64,000 nt of DNA from Turbatrix aceti. Its lineage: Eukaryota > Nematoda > Chromadorea > Rhabditida > Panagrolaimidae. Location: assembly GCA_963969345.1 (NCBI GenBank), contig OZ017770.1, positions 815,246 through 879,245 of the forward strand, given 5' to 3'. Both the position numbers and the translations under genes were made by a program. The notes under the pieces were generated by a model, which worked only from the letters and a program-made list of their open reading frames with translations, made no database searches and was not told the DNA's origin. This document shows positions 1-12,336 of the stretch, one piece after another. Numbering within the stretch: the stretch's first letter is position 1; each line of letters starts with the position of its first letter.

Positions 1-123
1 ATGACCGCTCCAGACAAGATAAAGCTTGGCGAAACGCATTTCAATCGACTATTAAAGAAATTGCCGGTTATTGAGCGCGCACAGGCGAATCACAAATTAT
101 CAATCATCGAATCTGTCATTTAA
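1..123 (+). CDS. 3' end of a gene, BESS-motif-like C-terminus
   Basis: An open frame enters from the left edge and stops with TAA at 121-123, giving 40 residues. Whether the ATG at position 1 is internal or just an accident of the cut cannot be told. The last 30 residues (FNRLLKKLPVIER, then a basic/hydrophobic helix ending SIIESVI) have the spacing of a BESS motif, the C-terminal protein-interaction element of MADF/Myb-SANT transcription regulators: an aromatic start, Leu pairs, a Pro break and a final amphipathic helix. That assignment is by pattern only. The stop is about 160 bp from the convergent iPLA2 stop. It could instead be an unrelated last exon. Confidence 0.4.
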   Translation: MTAPDKIKLGETHFNRLLKKLPVIERAQANHKLSIIESVI

Positions 124-283
124 CAGAGCAAACACTTTATTTTGAACATTTTCTCGACATCAAGTTAGCAAATCACATTAAAGCAACTCATTAATATTTA
201 CAAGTGAGTTATTGCAGTTACCGAGTAGCGGTTATGGCCAACGACAAAAATTGGCCATTAGCATTAAAGCAAAAAAATATAAA

Positions 284-3200
284 TCAAGGCGTAGGCGGAG
301 CTGAGGTCTGAGTTTCCATATCATGAACGTTCATTTTACGAGAAAAGAGGTGACGTCGATGACGGGAGGGGCCGATTTTGCGAAGGAGAGAAACCATCTT
401 TTCGACGTAGGCTTTGTTTTCGTACACATACTCCACAGTTTCCCACATCATGCGAGCAAGTTCGTGGTCGTCCTTGCTGTCCATGGCGATGTCTTTAAAT
501 AAGGGAGCACTGAGACGGAAGAAGGGAGTACGAGAGGTTGAGCACCAGGCAAGTGCCCTGTTCACTGGTGCGCCCTCGGTAGCCGTAACCTGGTCAACAA
601 TGACAACGCCCAAGTTCTTGATGGCTAGTATAGCCGAGTAAGGGTTGGACGAAATTTCCATTTGCGATATGTCGAAGGGAATTGTTGGAATGACACCGGT
701 GCCAATGCTAAAAATACACCCTACTTCAACGTTGTTTTTTATGCCTATATAATTATTCGTCTGTTTCCAGAGATCAATTTCAGCAAGCAAATCTAGAAGG
801 GGGTTGTTAGAGATGATGCCGCCATCGATGTATTTGCTGTCGACATTTGAGAAGTATGTAGGCGCAGCGGAGGTACAGCGAAGGGCTTTCCATACCAGAG
901 ATTCATCAGGATCTGTGAAACCCAGCTCCAGGTTTTGCTCTTCGGTCAGTGGAAGGCGATAGTTGCGAATGAATTCCTGTTGAACAGGAAACACGTCCGC
1001 CCGAACAGTTGTAAACATGAGTCGCGGCCATCGCAAGTCACCCATGGTAGTGGCGTTGCCCATCTCACGTTGAATGAAGGATTCCAGGACGGCTGAATTG
1101 TAGGGGCGAACCCATCCATCAAAAATAAGATCTTTGAAACGTAGATAGACCATTTGGCACTGACGAGCTGTTTTTCCCTGAGTCAGTCCTGTAGCAACAA
1201 GACCCCCAGTTGAAGTTCCAACACACCAGTCGAAGTACTTGAAAATAGGTTCCTGCATGAGACGTTCAATTTCCAGAAGCGTTTGAATTATGACAAGACC
1301 CCGAATGCCGCCGCCATCCAACGAAAGAATGTTGATAAATTCCTGTTCAGTAATTCCTTTTTTTGTGGCAGCAGTATTCAATTTCTCTAACAATTCTTCA
1401 TAAAACAACTAAAATAAACGGGTTTAAATAAATTTAAATAAATCCTGGAGTGCTTACATTTTGATAGTGCTGTTGAATAAAATTCCAATGGCCAGCCGAA
1501 GGAAAATTTGTCCGATTTTCTAGCCTCTCTAGATCTGCCATGGATCGGGGGGAAGCATACGTCTCGATCGAAGCATTCTTAACGCTCACACGATTTGCTT
1601 CCTTGTTTACGCATCCAGAAACACAGCCAGTCTTGATACGAGGACAGCGTGATGCACCACAGATTATGAGGCTCTTGAGTAAATTGGCCCTAAATTACAA
1701 AACTATGAGACTGAATAGTAGCAAAAAAATCTTACTCGTTTAACTTGGCTGCCATGTGTCGAGGGCTATCACCGTGACGATTGACGACATTTGGATCGGC
1801 GCCTAACGATAACAAAAGCCTTGTAACCTCAATATAACGATGAGAAACCGCAATGTGCAGTGCCGTATCGCCATTGTAATTCCCGGCATTCATATCACAA
1901 TGATAGGAGGCCAGTGTGATTATCATTCCAACATCGCCTCGAGAAGTGAAGATGTGCAGAGGCGTTTGACCGGCTTTGTTACGAACATTTAAATCCAGAT
2001 GGCGTCCAAATAAAAAAAGAAGACTCATAAGCGAATTCTTATAAGTGGCAGCGTGAAGTGCAGTATTTCCCGTCGCTTCGTCGCGATCAGTTAGCAAGTT
2101 AGGAGATGCAGTGACAATTTCTTTGATAAGTCTGTAAAAAATAAAATAAATTCCAATAAAAATTTTATAAAACTTACTCGGTTGTTTTACCGCGTGATTG
2201 CATAGCTTCAAAAAGAGGATTTTTGCCAGTAGCTCGAAGACTGAGTTCGGCACCAAATCCTAAGAGTGTAGTTAGGCAACGAGGATTGGCGTTACGGATT
2301 GCTAGCAACACGGGCGATACGTGCTCATTGTTGACAGCGTTGAGTATAGGTTTTGCGCTGCCGTTGTCCCATACAATCTCCAGCATCTGAACGGAAGCCA
2401 GGGCAGCGTAGTGAAGAGCATTGTTGCCCAACATGTCGCAGTCAGCAGGATCAGCGCCATTCTTTAATAAAAATTTGACGATACCTGGCTGTTGGGTTTC
2501 GATTGCAATCATCAGTGGATACTTTCCTTCAGGTGAACAGACGGTTTTTGTAATTCTAAATCAAACTTAAAACAAAAATAAATTCCAGAACAACTCACTC
2601 ATTGATAGTGTATCCATTTTCCTTGAGATACGCCAGGCCATTGTCAGTAAAGACATCGGTGCGATTGCACGCAATGGCAATGTGTACCATTCGCCATAAC
2701 GGATGAAGTTGAAACTGATTTGTCATATCCCGAATCATTTTTTTAACGTCTTTACGCTTGTCTGTCATCTTGAGAAGGATACGACAGTCTTCACACTTGC
2801 GACAGAAATCCACGGCTTCGCCAAAGTCAACAGAACGAAAAATGCTCACGCTTTCGCGCTCTTGACCATAGCGGAACGTATATACCACGTGATATAGCGG
2901 TTGGTCAGGAGTGTTTTTAATGCTTCCGGATACGACGCGAAGCATGATTCGTGATTTGGTTGATTCACTGGGATAAACTGTTTTGTGAGCCTGTAAAAGC
3001 TCGGAAGGAAAGTAAGCCACTTCATAGTTATCATTTGGAATCCAATAATCTTCGCCGAATACTCGTTCACGTGCACTGGACCACAGTTCATTTAACTTTA
3101 TGGATACCTGAGCAAACGAAAAAAATCTAGAATGCAGAAGTTGTTAAATCAAAGCCATAAACTTAGAAAAAAACAATACCCAGGTTTGCTGTCACCGCGT

Positions 3201-3301
3201 TCAACGCGATGTGGAGATGGAGGGGGAGACGGCGGATCGCTCTCTGTATCGCTAGCGTCTTTTCTCGTGGCAAATATATTTTCTTCAATTTCTGATATCA
3301 T
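284..3301 (-). CDS. Group VI calcium-independent phospholipase A2 (ankyrin + patatin)
   Basis: Six exons (3301-3180, 3126-2599, 2555-2178, 2131-1736, 1689-1458, 1408-284) join in phase to 926 residues. The N-terminal third is followed by ankyrin repeats at roughly 200-440 (several TALHxA and TPLHxA cores, then LLLSLGADPN). The C-terminal patatin domain has the oxyanion loop DGGGIRG (583-589), the nucleophile elbow GTSTGG (Ser618) and the catalytic Asp in DGGIISNNP (Asp747), so the Ser-Asp dyad is intact. The family (PLA2G6/iPLA2-beta) hydrolyses the sn-2 acyl bond of phospholipids; ankyrin repeats serve oligomerisation and regulation. Length is slightly above the ~750-800 usual for the family. 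An upstream in-frame ATG at 3337 is an alternative start. Nematodes have several ipla paralogues, so I give no symbol. Confidence 0.93.
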
Positions 3302-4570
3302 TCCGAACTGAAACAGAACGAAATAACAGGCATTCACATCGATTTAATACAGGAATAACGTCCAGAGCACACACATTTGTCGAGCAATGAAAGAAAGCAC
3401 AGGAGGAGATACTCGTGTACATGAGTCATAGAAAAACACAAACGCGCCAAACAAGGACCAGGAATGTGGGTTTTTGAATTGTCTGTCATCTCTCAAGCCT
3501 ATCCGAACGTATGTTTGTTGATAGTGTTTTCAATTCATGACGACAGAAGTTATGCAAGTTCTTTGGTAATTGAAAAACAAAATTTGTAGACGTAAAGATT
3601 GTTTACTCCTGCAAGCAGATCGCATTGTGTCATTGATTTTTGTCACAGCACACATGGTGTGAGTGCTTTCCATATACGATGGTTCACTCAAATCTAACGT
3701 ATATATAATAGATATTTTGTTCTATTTATTTATCCCAATTTTTTTGTTTTTGATGTCCAATAAATGTGCACCGTCAAGGGGTTAAAAAGAGCAGCATCAT
3801 GGGCAGATGAAATGAGTTTTCCCTTAATTTTAATCCTTTCGTTGCCCGTACTTAAAGCTCATAAAACATGATACCAAACCCATTGCCCTTTAATCTCTGT
3901 ACTTTCTCATTTTAATAGGTCCAAATGATGATTAATGAAGCTTTTTTTCTTCTCTCTACACGCGTAGTTACCTTGTTTTTTTTCTCAGAGACCAACAGCA
4001 ATCATTTTTGACATCCCGATTTTTGTTCTTTTGTGACACCAAAATAACACGCTGTGTACTTACACGTCCACTTTCTAGACCATTGTTTTCGACAACACGT
4101 TATGTCTTCTAGTGATTATTTTTTAAAAGGCACATTAACTCTATTTTTATCTCTAAAGTCATTAAAAATCGCTATGACGTGGAAAATGGTATGTAACCAC
4201 GTTTTTTAAAATAAGGCGCAATACAAGTTTTACAAATGCAATTTTCAGTTTAATGCATAATGATCACATTGAATGAGCGTTGTTGCATTTGATAAATGAA
4301 GTGTAAAAAAAATTGAATGTCGCTTGTCAGCGTATGCGGGCATAAGGGTTACAAATGGTTTCAAAAAACGAATTCAATAGCACCAAACCAAATCGGGATA
4401 AAAACTAGATTAATACATATGTGGGCAGCTAAATTTAGCTATTTGTTCTTTTTGTTAGAATTCCCATTGGCGTTCGCACAAGCATTTATATTTATTCATC
4501 TTTTGTCCGGTATTGAATATTCATAAAATAATAGATACATGTTATACCTTGATACAAAGCGGCATTCAAA
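3302..4570. other. Intergenic, no gene seen
   Basis: AT-rich stretch between the start of the iPLA2 gene and the 3' end of the calmodulin-like gene. It must hold the iPLA2 promoter and 5' leader (near 3300-3500). Short open frames here (for example 4317-4526 plus) show no recognisable protein features or splice context. Confidence 0.6.
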
Positions 4571-5785
4571 TCATTTCATCATCTTTACAAATTCCAAAAA
4601 GGTGATTCGTCCATCTCCGTTTGTGTCTGTGTCTTCAAACATCTGAGCAATGAGATCTTTGTCTGTCACTCCAGCGGTCTCGCTCAAGATTGCCTCAAGT
4701 TCTTCTGAAATACGATTTTTAAGCCCGGAAGTTTTCTTTTTTTCGAATTAAAGTCTTTTCTTTTTGTGGTGACAATTGGATGTCCTGATTGATGATCTTC
4801 AAAATTTTCTCTTTAATAAACACTCAATCTTTGAGTCCTCAGGGATTATAGTTGTCAGTCCTATGTTATTGAGGAGTAAGTTCACATGTTTTTTGTCATC
4901 CAGCGCTATCTATCGCTTCGCTGATGGTGTGTCAATTTTCGCACATTTTTTTGCATCTCCTTTTATCAAAAAAGAAACAAATGCTGGATGATTGATGTCT
5001 ATTTTGATAGTTTGTGTTTAAAAATAACAAAAAAAAATTTACGTAAATAAAAATAAATACCAACCCTCCGTGATGGCTCCATCTCCGTCCTGATCGACTT
5101 GTTTGAATTGCTGCTCCAATTCGCCTATTGTAATTTTGTGGATCGGTGGACTTCTCATGTAGCTGACGAATTCTTCTTTGTTAATTTTTCCAGTTTCTGC
5201 AAAAAAAGAGATGTTCATTGTAGAACACCAGAATGTTGACGACAAACTAAATTCTGAGTGTTGTGCTGCGCTCATGTCAGCTCAATAGGGTCATAATTTG
5301 GGGAGAAAAAAAAGTTTTCTGACTCCCTAGAGGCACTGTGCCAAACTAATTAAAACTACTAATGTCGCTTTACAATCCAAGCAAAATGACAAACGATGGT
5401 CCGGAAAAAATATAACCTACTATCTCTGTCCATTTCCTCGAAAATAAAGTCCATTTCTTTACGCGTGGGTTCGACCTTGATCGTACGCAGAAGAGCTGCC
5501 ATCTCGACTCTGCTCAATCTGCCGTCTTTGTCGACGTCGAGTAAATCGAATGTGTCTGACAGCTCTGTAACAAAAAAATCGGTTTTTATTGTATTAGTTT
5601 TTTTTTCTCGACCATTGCATTTTTCAAAGGAACGCACATCATATCAAAAAAAACGTCTGACATGATTCTATTTCCAGGAAAAAAGCAATGCAATTGTTTA
5701 GCAGTTCCTTATGTAACAAAAAAGTGTTAATTAACTTACGCTTGTCATCGAGGATGTATCGTCTGCATATGAAGGTCGTTGACAT
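4571..5785 (-). CDS. Calmodulin-like protein with four EF-hands
   Basis: Four exons (5785-5740, 5564-5421, 5196-5065, 4704-4571), all joined at phase 1, give 151 residues, the size of calmodulin or troponin C. Loops in order are DVDKDGRLSRVE, DRDKTGKINKEE, DQDGDGAITEEE and DTNGDGRITFLE. Each has acidic residues at positions 1, 3 and usually 5, Gly at 6 and Glu at 12, so all four should bind Ca2+. The paired-lobe spacing fits a Ca2+ sensor acting by target binding. It diverges from true calmodulin in the first 15 residues (MSTTFICRRYILDDKQ) and in the linker, so it is a calmodulin-like (cal-type) protein rather than CMD-1. The short first exon is supported by exact phase and a clean donor. Confidence 0.88.
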
Positions 5786-7517
5786 GGCTAAACGAGATAT
5801 TGTGGTCAAATTTTCTGAATTATCTTACTACAAACAATACAAGCGTGTAAGAACACTTTCAAATGTTGTTTTATTGATGCGTGGCAGGCAAATATGGCCA
5901 CTGAGACCAAAAATGCTACACCACAAGTGATAACAAAAAAATGCTTAGGATGAAGATGTAAAGGTCTTCTACACGAAAGACAACAAAAGCCAAGGGAACA
6001 AAAATGAGCTTGAGGGCCTGAACTCTGCATATCAACTCCGCTTTGTCAGTAGTGCAGCATGAAAAAAAACAAAAGGAAGCAAAACAATAGAAGACTCCAG
6101 GAGAGATGTTGCGCTGTTGACACCCCACAAATAGTCCAGAGCGATTTAGCAATGCCAACAACAAAAAAGGCGGAGTCAAGAACGGTGGCGAGTTGCCTGA
6201 CTTTAGATACCATCCATGACCAATTTTTTGGAACAAAAAAAGAAGATGCGTTACGATGCGTTAAAATATTGGCATAGCTATGCGCCGGTCCGTGGCAATA
6301 CATTTATCACGCTGAAATGGTAGGGCTGATGACGATAGTGACATCCCAGACAAAAAAGATAAAAAATTAGAATGTCAGATACAGTAAAATATTGCCAATA
6401 TTATGTACATCTCGGACTTGTGGGTCTCGGGCACAATGCTGTTGGTACGAAATGGTCCCAAAAGTTTTCTTTTTTTCCTGACAAAAAGGGCATCCCCCCA
6501 AAAACTTCATGATTTAATAAAGACACCAGTACAAAGGGGTAGCGTACAATGGTTTCACGGCGCTATGAACTTTGCATCCGGCCGGCAGAGTAACACGACT
6601 TCTTTTTTGTTCCTTAGTGAAACGTGAACTTATGCAAAAACGGAAATTTTCTGATTTAAATGTAAAGCTATGCTAATGGCATTTGCTATTTGGTCAAGTA
6701 AAAAAGAACCAAATAAAAAATAATGTTTGCTAAGCAAGTCTAAAAACCGACAGGAGAAAGCAAGAACAGAACGCGTTCTGATTCATGACGTTCGAAAGTC
6801 GTGAAAGCATCAAAAAATTCAGACAATCAAGTTTGCTCACTAAATCCAAATCCACAACGAAGAGCAGAATAAGCGAACATCAAAACAATTTTCTCGCTGA
6901 AGTGAAAATATTTATGGAGACGCCAAAAAATCTCGTTTTTTAAATTTAATCTAGTCAGTAGGTATAATTTGTGCATTTGACATTCAAACACACTCTCATC
7001 ACATGACTATTCCATAAGTTGTGACGCCTCAGGAGGCCAGAAAGTTCACCACACAAGAGTGACGTTTCATGTTGGAGTGACAGACTGAGGGAAACACCAA
7101 CAAAGTGGTGTCAAAGCCCGAGCTTTGGTTAACGAAGATTTTAAAGGCAAATTATACAGCAGTTTTGCAGAGAAAAAGTTGGAATGCCAAGTTCTGCATT
7201 TTTAAGCAATGAGTCTTCTTAAAGAACCGTGGCGTACTATACATTTAAGGAAACGCTAATTATAAGTTAAAGGCGTTTTTTTCGTATTGTCTGTCTCCAC
7301 GGGGTGGAGTTGGGTAGAGAACACATATCCCCTGAAAATGAATACGTTCTAGCGACTCAGGGTAGCGCGTATTTATAGAAAGTATGAAAAATCACAAAGT
7401 ACAAACGTTAAAAGGCCAAAGAAAAACAAAACCAGACGACAATAGAAACATCCCCGTTGGTCACGAAACACTGTCTTGGAAAACAACAATGATCAGATAA
7501 CTGAAAAGGCGGTAGCA
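5786..7517. other. Intergenic, no gene seen
   Basis: About 1.7 kb separating two minus-strand genes; it should contain the promoter of the calmodulin-like gene and the 3' UTR of the next gene. Overlapping short frames on both strands at 5800-6300 have low-complexity compositions and no splice-consistent partners. I see no RNA gene. Confidence 0.55.
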
Positions 7518-9608
7518 TCACATAATCGTACAGCAAACCCTTTCCGGTGGCTGAAGCTGAACGTAACGGTCCTTCTGGCGCTCAATGGCCCATTGCATCT
7601 GCTGGAAGCGTGATGGCTGTGGACATTCGGTGTCGGACAGTGTTAGTTCCTGAAAGATAAAAATGTTGTCCATTAAAAATATTAGCCACGCAGCTTACCT
7701 CGCAGTCTTCAAAATCGTTGACCCTAATCTTCATGCCTTCAAAAAAATCTTGCTGAACACTGTGCTTCGGGAGCGAATTGCCTTCAAAGATTTTGTTTTC
7801 CACTTTGTTGGTTTTGGGGTTAAAGCACGTCATGTACTGTGCAGACGGAAGACGGCTGTTTTCCTGAAAAGTTTAATTCAATTTTATACTTTAATAATTC
7901 TTCATAATTGCCTACCGAATAAACTGTTTTAAATTTGAGATCTTCAAGATCACTGCAACTTTTCTGTACTAAGTTGTAACTGTCCTCGATCGTTTTTGGA
8001 CGAGTGACACTGCGAACCGGCGAAGTATATTCCGGGTCATAAATGGACTGTCGCTTGTTGTCTTCATCGCTGTCATCATCAATGTCATTGACGTCTTGAT
8101 AGCAGATTTCATAGACTATAAATCATCGTATGAGGCAATGGTGTGTGCAATGTACAAAACTTACTTGAAGTGCGCATCACTGGACTCGAAGAACGCTTTT
8201 CTGCCGGATTTTTCTCTTCTGCCGATGTTTGTGGCATGGAAAAGCGGTGCTTGTTGCGCAGCTTTACCTGCTCCAAGAATTTGGCTTCGTTTTCAATCAT
8301 TACTTTGAACTGAAATTTACAAAACATTATGCATAGTATAAAAAAAGTAACAAACCAAATATTTGTCCCACAATTTGCGCTGTTCATCGACAAGATCGGG
8401 GCACGATGTGGAATGGGACAATCCTTTGTTTTTACCAGTAGGAATAATCAGCTTGGTGGATTCCTCGTCGTCCGTCTATAACAAAGGTCAATTATAAACC
8501 ATGGTTTGTTGCGTTTTTAAATGGACAAACCAGTGAAGAGAGATTTGGTTCAGACAACATGCTGGTTGTGACTCCCAATCGTGGAGCTGAGTGCCCGACA
8601 GTTACCTTGCAGGCATTTTCGCTCGGCACACAGTCATTATTCACACCTGCGCTGTTTTCCGATTTTTTCTGTCCATCAATCGTGCTTTCAGGAATTGATT
8701 GCTTAACCCAGCGCCTTGTTCTGCGTTTACGGCGTTTTTTGAGGACAATGGCAGTAATAGGTGATCCTGCACCAGCTGAAAAACATTATTGTTGAATTTG
8801 AAAATTTTATTTTTTATAGTTTTCATTGAAAATAAACGTACTGATAGTCGTGAAATTAGCCGAATAACCCTTAGGAATACCGTTAAGTGGTGGGATGTAG
8901 TTTAGCGGTTGTGGGAAGAAGTTTGGTGATTGCATGGCAGCCGGTTGAATGATGATGTTACTAACTGTTTTTTCTTTGTTATTATTATGAACATGCGGAG
9001 TTAAAGCGGTGTGTGAAGAAGGTGTAGGGTAGACCTGTGTGGAGTCTAAAATTGCTTGGCATGATTAATACTTATGAACGCGGTGCCAAGCAATCTCGCC
9101 TACCTGGAGTTATCGACGACGAATAAGTCGATCCGCTGTCGTATAGAGATTCAAAACAAGAGGTATCGGGTGCGTCATCGACGGGAATCACGGACAAGGG
9201 ATTGAGGAAACCAAAACTTTCAGCAAGCGTTTGTTTGTGTGCCGGCACAAACTCGGGTGCCTTTGTCCATTCTGAAAAGTAAATAAAAAAAGTGTAATTG
9301 GCGGAAGCCGTCCGCAAACTGAAACCTGTAGGATCGATTTTCTTAAACTTTGCTAATTCTGCTTGTACGTTGTTGGAAGGCCTCACACGGCTCCAGTATG
9401 CCGGGGGCACCTTGTCTTCTGCGTCAAATTTTATTTTTCGAACAATGTCGGCTGTCAAGTCCATACCCTTAACATGGCAATTAATAACGAATTTTTCAAA
9501 ACAGAAAATGGCAACGTATGGTTAGTTGTTAGATACATAAACATGAAAGATGGTACATTTTCTGCCGTTGACTTTGGCATATACATCAATTTCACGTTGC
9601 AATCCGAT
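7518..9608 (-). CDS. Unrecognised protein with PAM2-like motif and C-terminal CaaX box
   Basis: Ten exons can be chained: 9608-9537, 9467-9326, 9271-9104, 9045-8842, 8775-8531, 8475-8356, 8309-8165, 8115-7916, 7863-7699 and 7649-7518. From the ATG at 9464 the chain encodes 505 residues in perfect phase. The first two exons and anything upstream are less sure: the acceptor before 9467 (TGTTAAG) is weak, and another exon probably lies near 9670-9770. Early on, TKAPEFVPA resembles the core of a PAM2 poly(A)-binding-protein motif but lacks the usual upstream Leu. A very basic run (KKRRKRRTRR) sits mid-protein, followed by Ser-rich and acidic stretches. The protein ends CCTIM, which fits a farnesylation CaaX box with an adjacent Cys. 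I do not recognise the family and assign no function. Confidence 0.7.
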
Positions 9609-9995
9609 CTACAACAAATTCAGAGAATAAAAAATTAAAATGGACAACTGTGAGGGAAGAGGAAAACTAACCCGACCGAGGGGCCGCAACACACTCGAGA
9701 TTATCAAGCTCAATCGGTGTGGCAACAACTTGCAGTGCTGCCAGCAGGCGGTCAATCGATTAACTATTTCTTTTTTTCTCAATTACACAAAGCAATCAAT
9801 GTTTGACATATTTCTTTATTGTGGAGACTACATAGACAATATTTTTTTTGTTTTTTATACTAATCTTCAGTTTGTTTGAAAGAGTCATATTAAAGTGCTA
9901 GGCACCCGATCTTCAGCGACAACAAACCAGCAAATATGAATTAAAACTAAATTATTGGTACAACAGGATACAGTGTTTCATCAAAAAACGGAAAA
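9609..9995 (-). other. Gap probably holding a missing 5' exon of the PAM2-like gene
   Basis: Minus-strand sequence at about 9770-9665 reads well in one frame (LLAALQVVATPIELDNLE) and ends at a GT donor, but that frame does not connect in phase to 9608-9537. A second frame does connect but looks less protein-like. A real exon here is likely; its frame is unresolved. The rest of the gap is AT-rich. Confidence 0.35.
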
Positions 9996-11075
<1,080 letters not shown>

Positions 11076-11531
11076 TATTAACAGACCAACCACCCAGCGT
11101 ACATAAATCGGCTACCATTGATGTACCGCTGCCTCTGTCGCCCCTCTATTCTCCTGGCCAAAATACATGCTGCGGCCCTTAAGACATTCTCAATACACCT
11201 TGGGCCATTGTATAAAAACTTAACTGAGCGGCAAAATCATTTAAGCATTATAAAAGCAAGCATTGTCGAATGCGCCGACGACTTTTGCGTTGGTGTGTAT
11301 CTAATGGTTTTTACAGAGGAAAAAAGCTAAATGGCCAAAACCACGATCAAAATAGAAATCGCGCCATTCTAGAGTCACCAAAGCTGACTGACTACTAAAT
11401 AAGGCTACCATTGATGTACCAATGCGCCTGTCGGAAAGGAAGGAAATTATTGAACAGCTTCGCGATATCATATCCTTCCGGAGCGCTCGAATACACAACA
11501 ACGATAGCTTGTAAAAGAGATACAAACTTAC

Positions 11532-11679
11532 GGTTAGTATTTCCCGTCACAGGATGCGATATAGAGCGCAGTGAAGAAGATAGCGACGTTGCAAGATATG
11601 AGAAGTCACCGGGTTTCCGCTCTGTGGTTTTGGAATTACTAGTCAGGTTACTGTCAAACGTCGAAATGTTGTCAGCCAT
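11532..11679 (-). CDS. Candidate 5' exon, possibly of the ETS gene
   Basis: The frame from the ATG at 11679 encodes about 49 Ser/Thr-rich residues (starting MADNISTFDSNLTSNSKTTE) and ends at a consensus donor (C|GTAAGT) at 11531. An ATG five codons further up (11694) is an alternative. Its position just upstream and on the same strand suggests an N-terminal exon of the ETS gene. I could not find an acceptor that joins it to 11075-10856 in phase, so it may be a separate small gene or chance. Confidence 0.3.
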
Positions 11680-12336
11680 ATTGCTTTTCAACACACAGTA
11701 CCGTATTCCACACGTCTATTTTTGTAAGACGAAAAACTTGAAAATATAGTTTTTTTTCTCACACTTAAACAAGTAATAAATTTCTTAGCTTCATTGATTG
11801 GCATACAGAATGGCCGGTCAAATGTTTTGTCTTGACTTTTTCAGCTTGTACAACTCCTAAGAGCCGCCCATCGCCTGTAGCATTAGGCTAGCTATCGTAA
11901 TTTATGTCAAAAAGCTTATCTGCTTAGCTCTTAAAAGCCTCATCATCAAAGTTACCATGCCAACAACGCCTAAATGTTGTGCGACAATTAACAGCTATCT
12001 GGTGATAAGCTGAGGGCAAAAGCCTGATTACTGGGCTCTCTCTTTAAGCGTACCTTTACATTTTGGACTACGGTAGTAATTGCAGTTAGCCAGATCCGGT
12101 CATGATCAACCAAATTTTTGTAATACCAAAAAATTTATAATTAATATACGCCAAGTTAACACACGTTTGACAACGTACTTGAAAGAAAGACCATAAATAA
12201 TACAATATAATGGAGCGTATATTAGTTTAAACCCGACAACACCGGACGTCTAATAAATATAAACAGATTAGAAATAATACAAGGATGACAGAGTGATGAA
12301 AAACAGCGTGGGGTTGGGTTGGCTGGCATGTTGTCT
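11680..12336. other. Intergenic, no gene seen
   Basis: AT-rich spacer between the 3' end of the HSL gene and the possible first exon of the ETS gene. No open frame with coding character and no RNA gene were seen. Confidence 0.5.
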
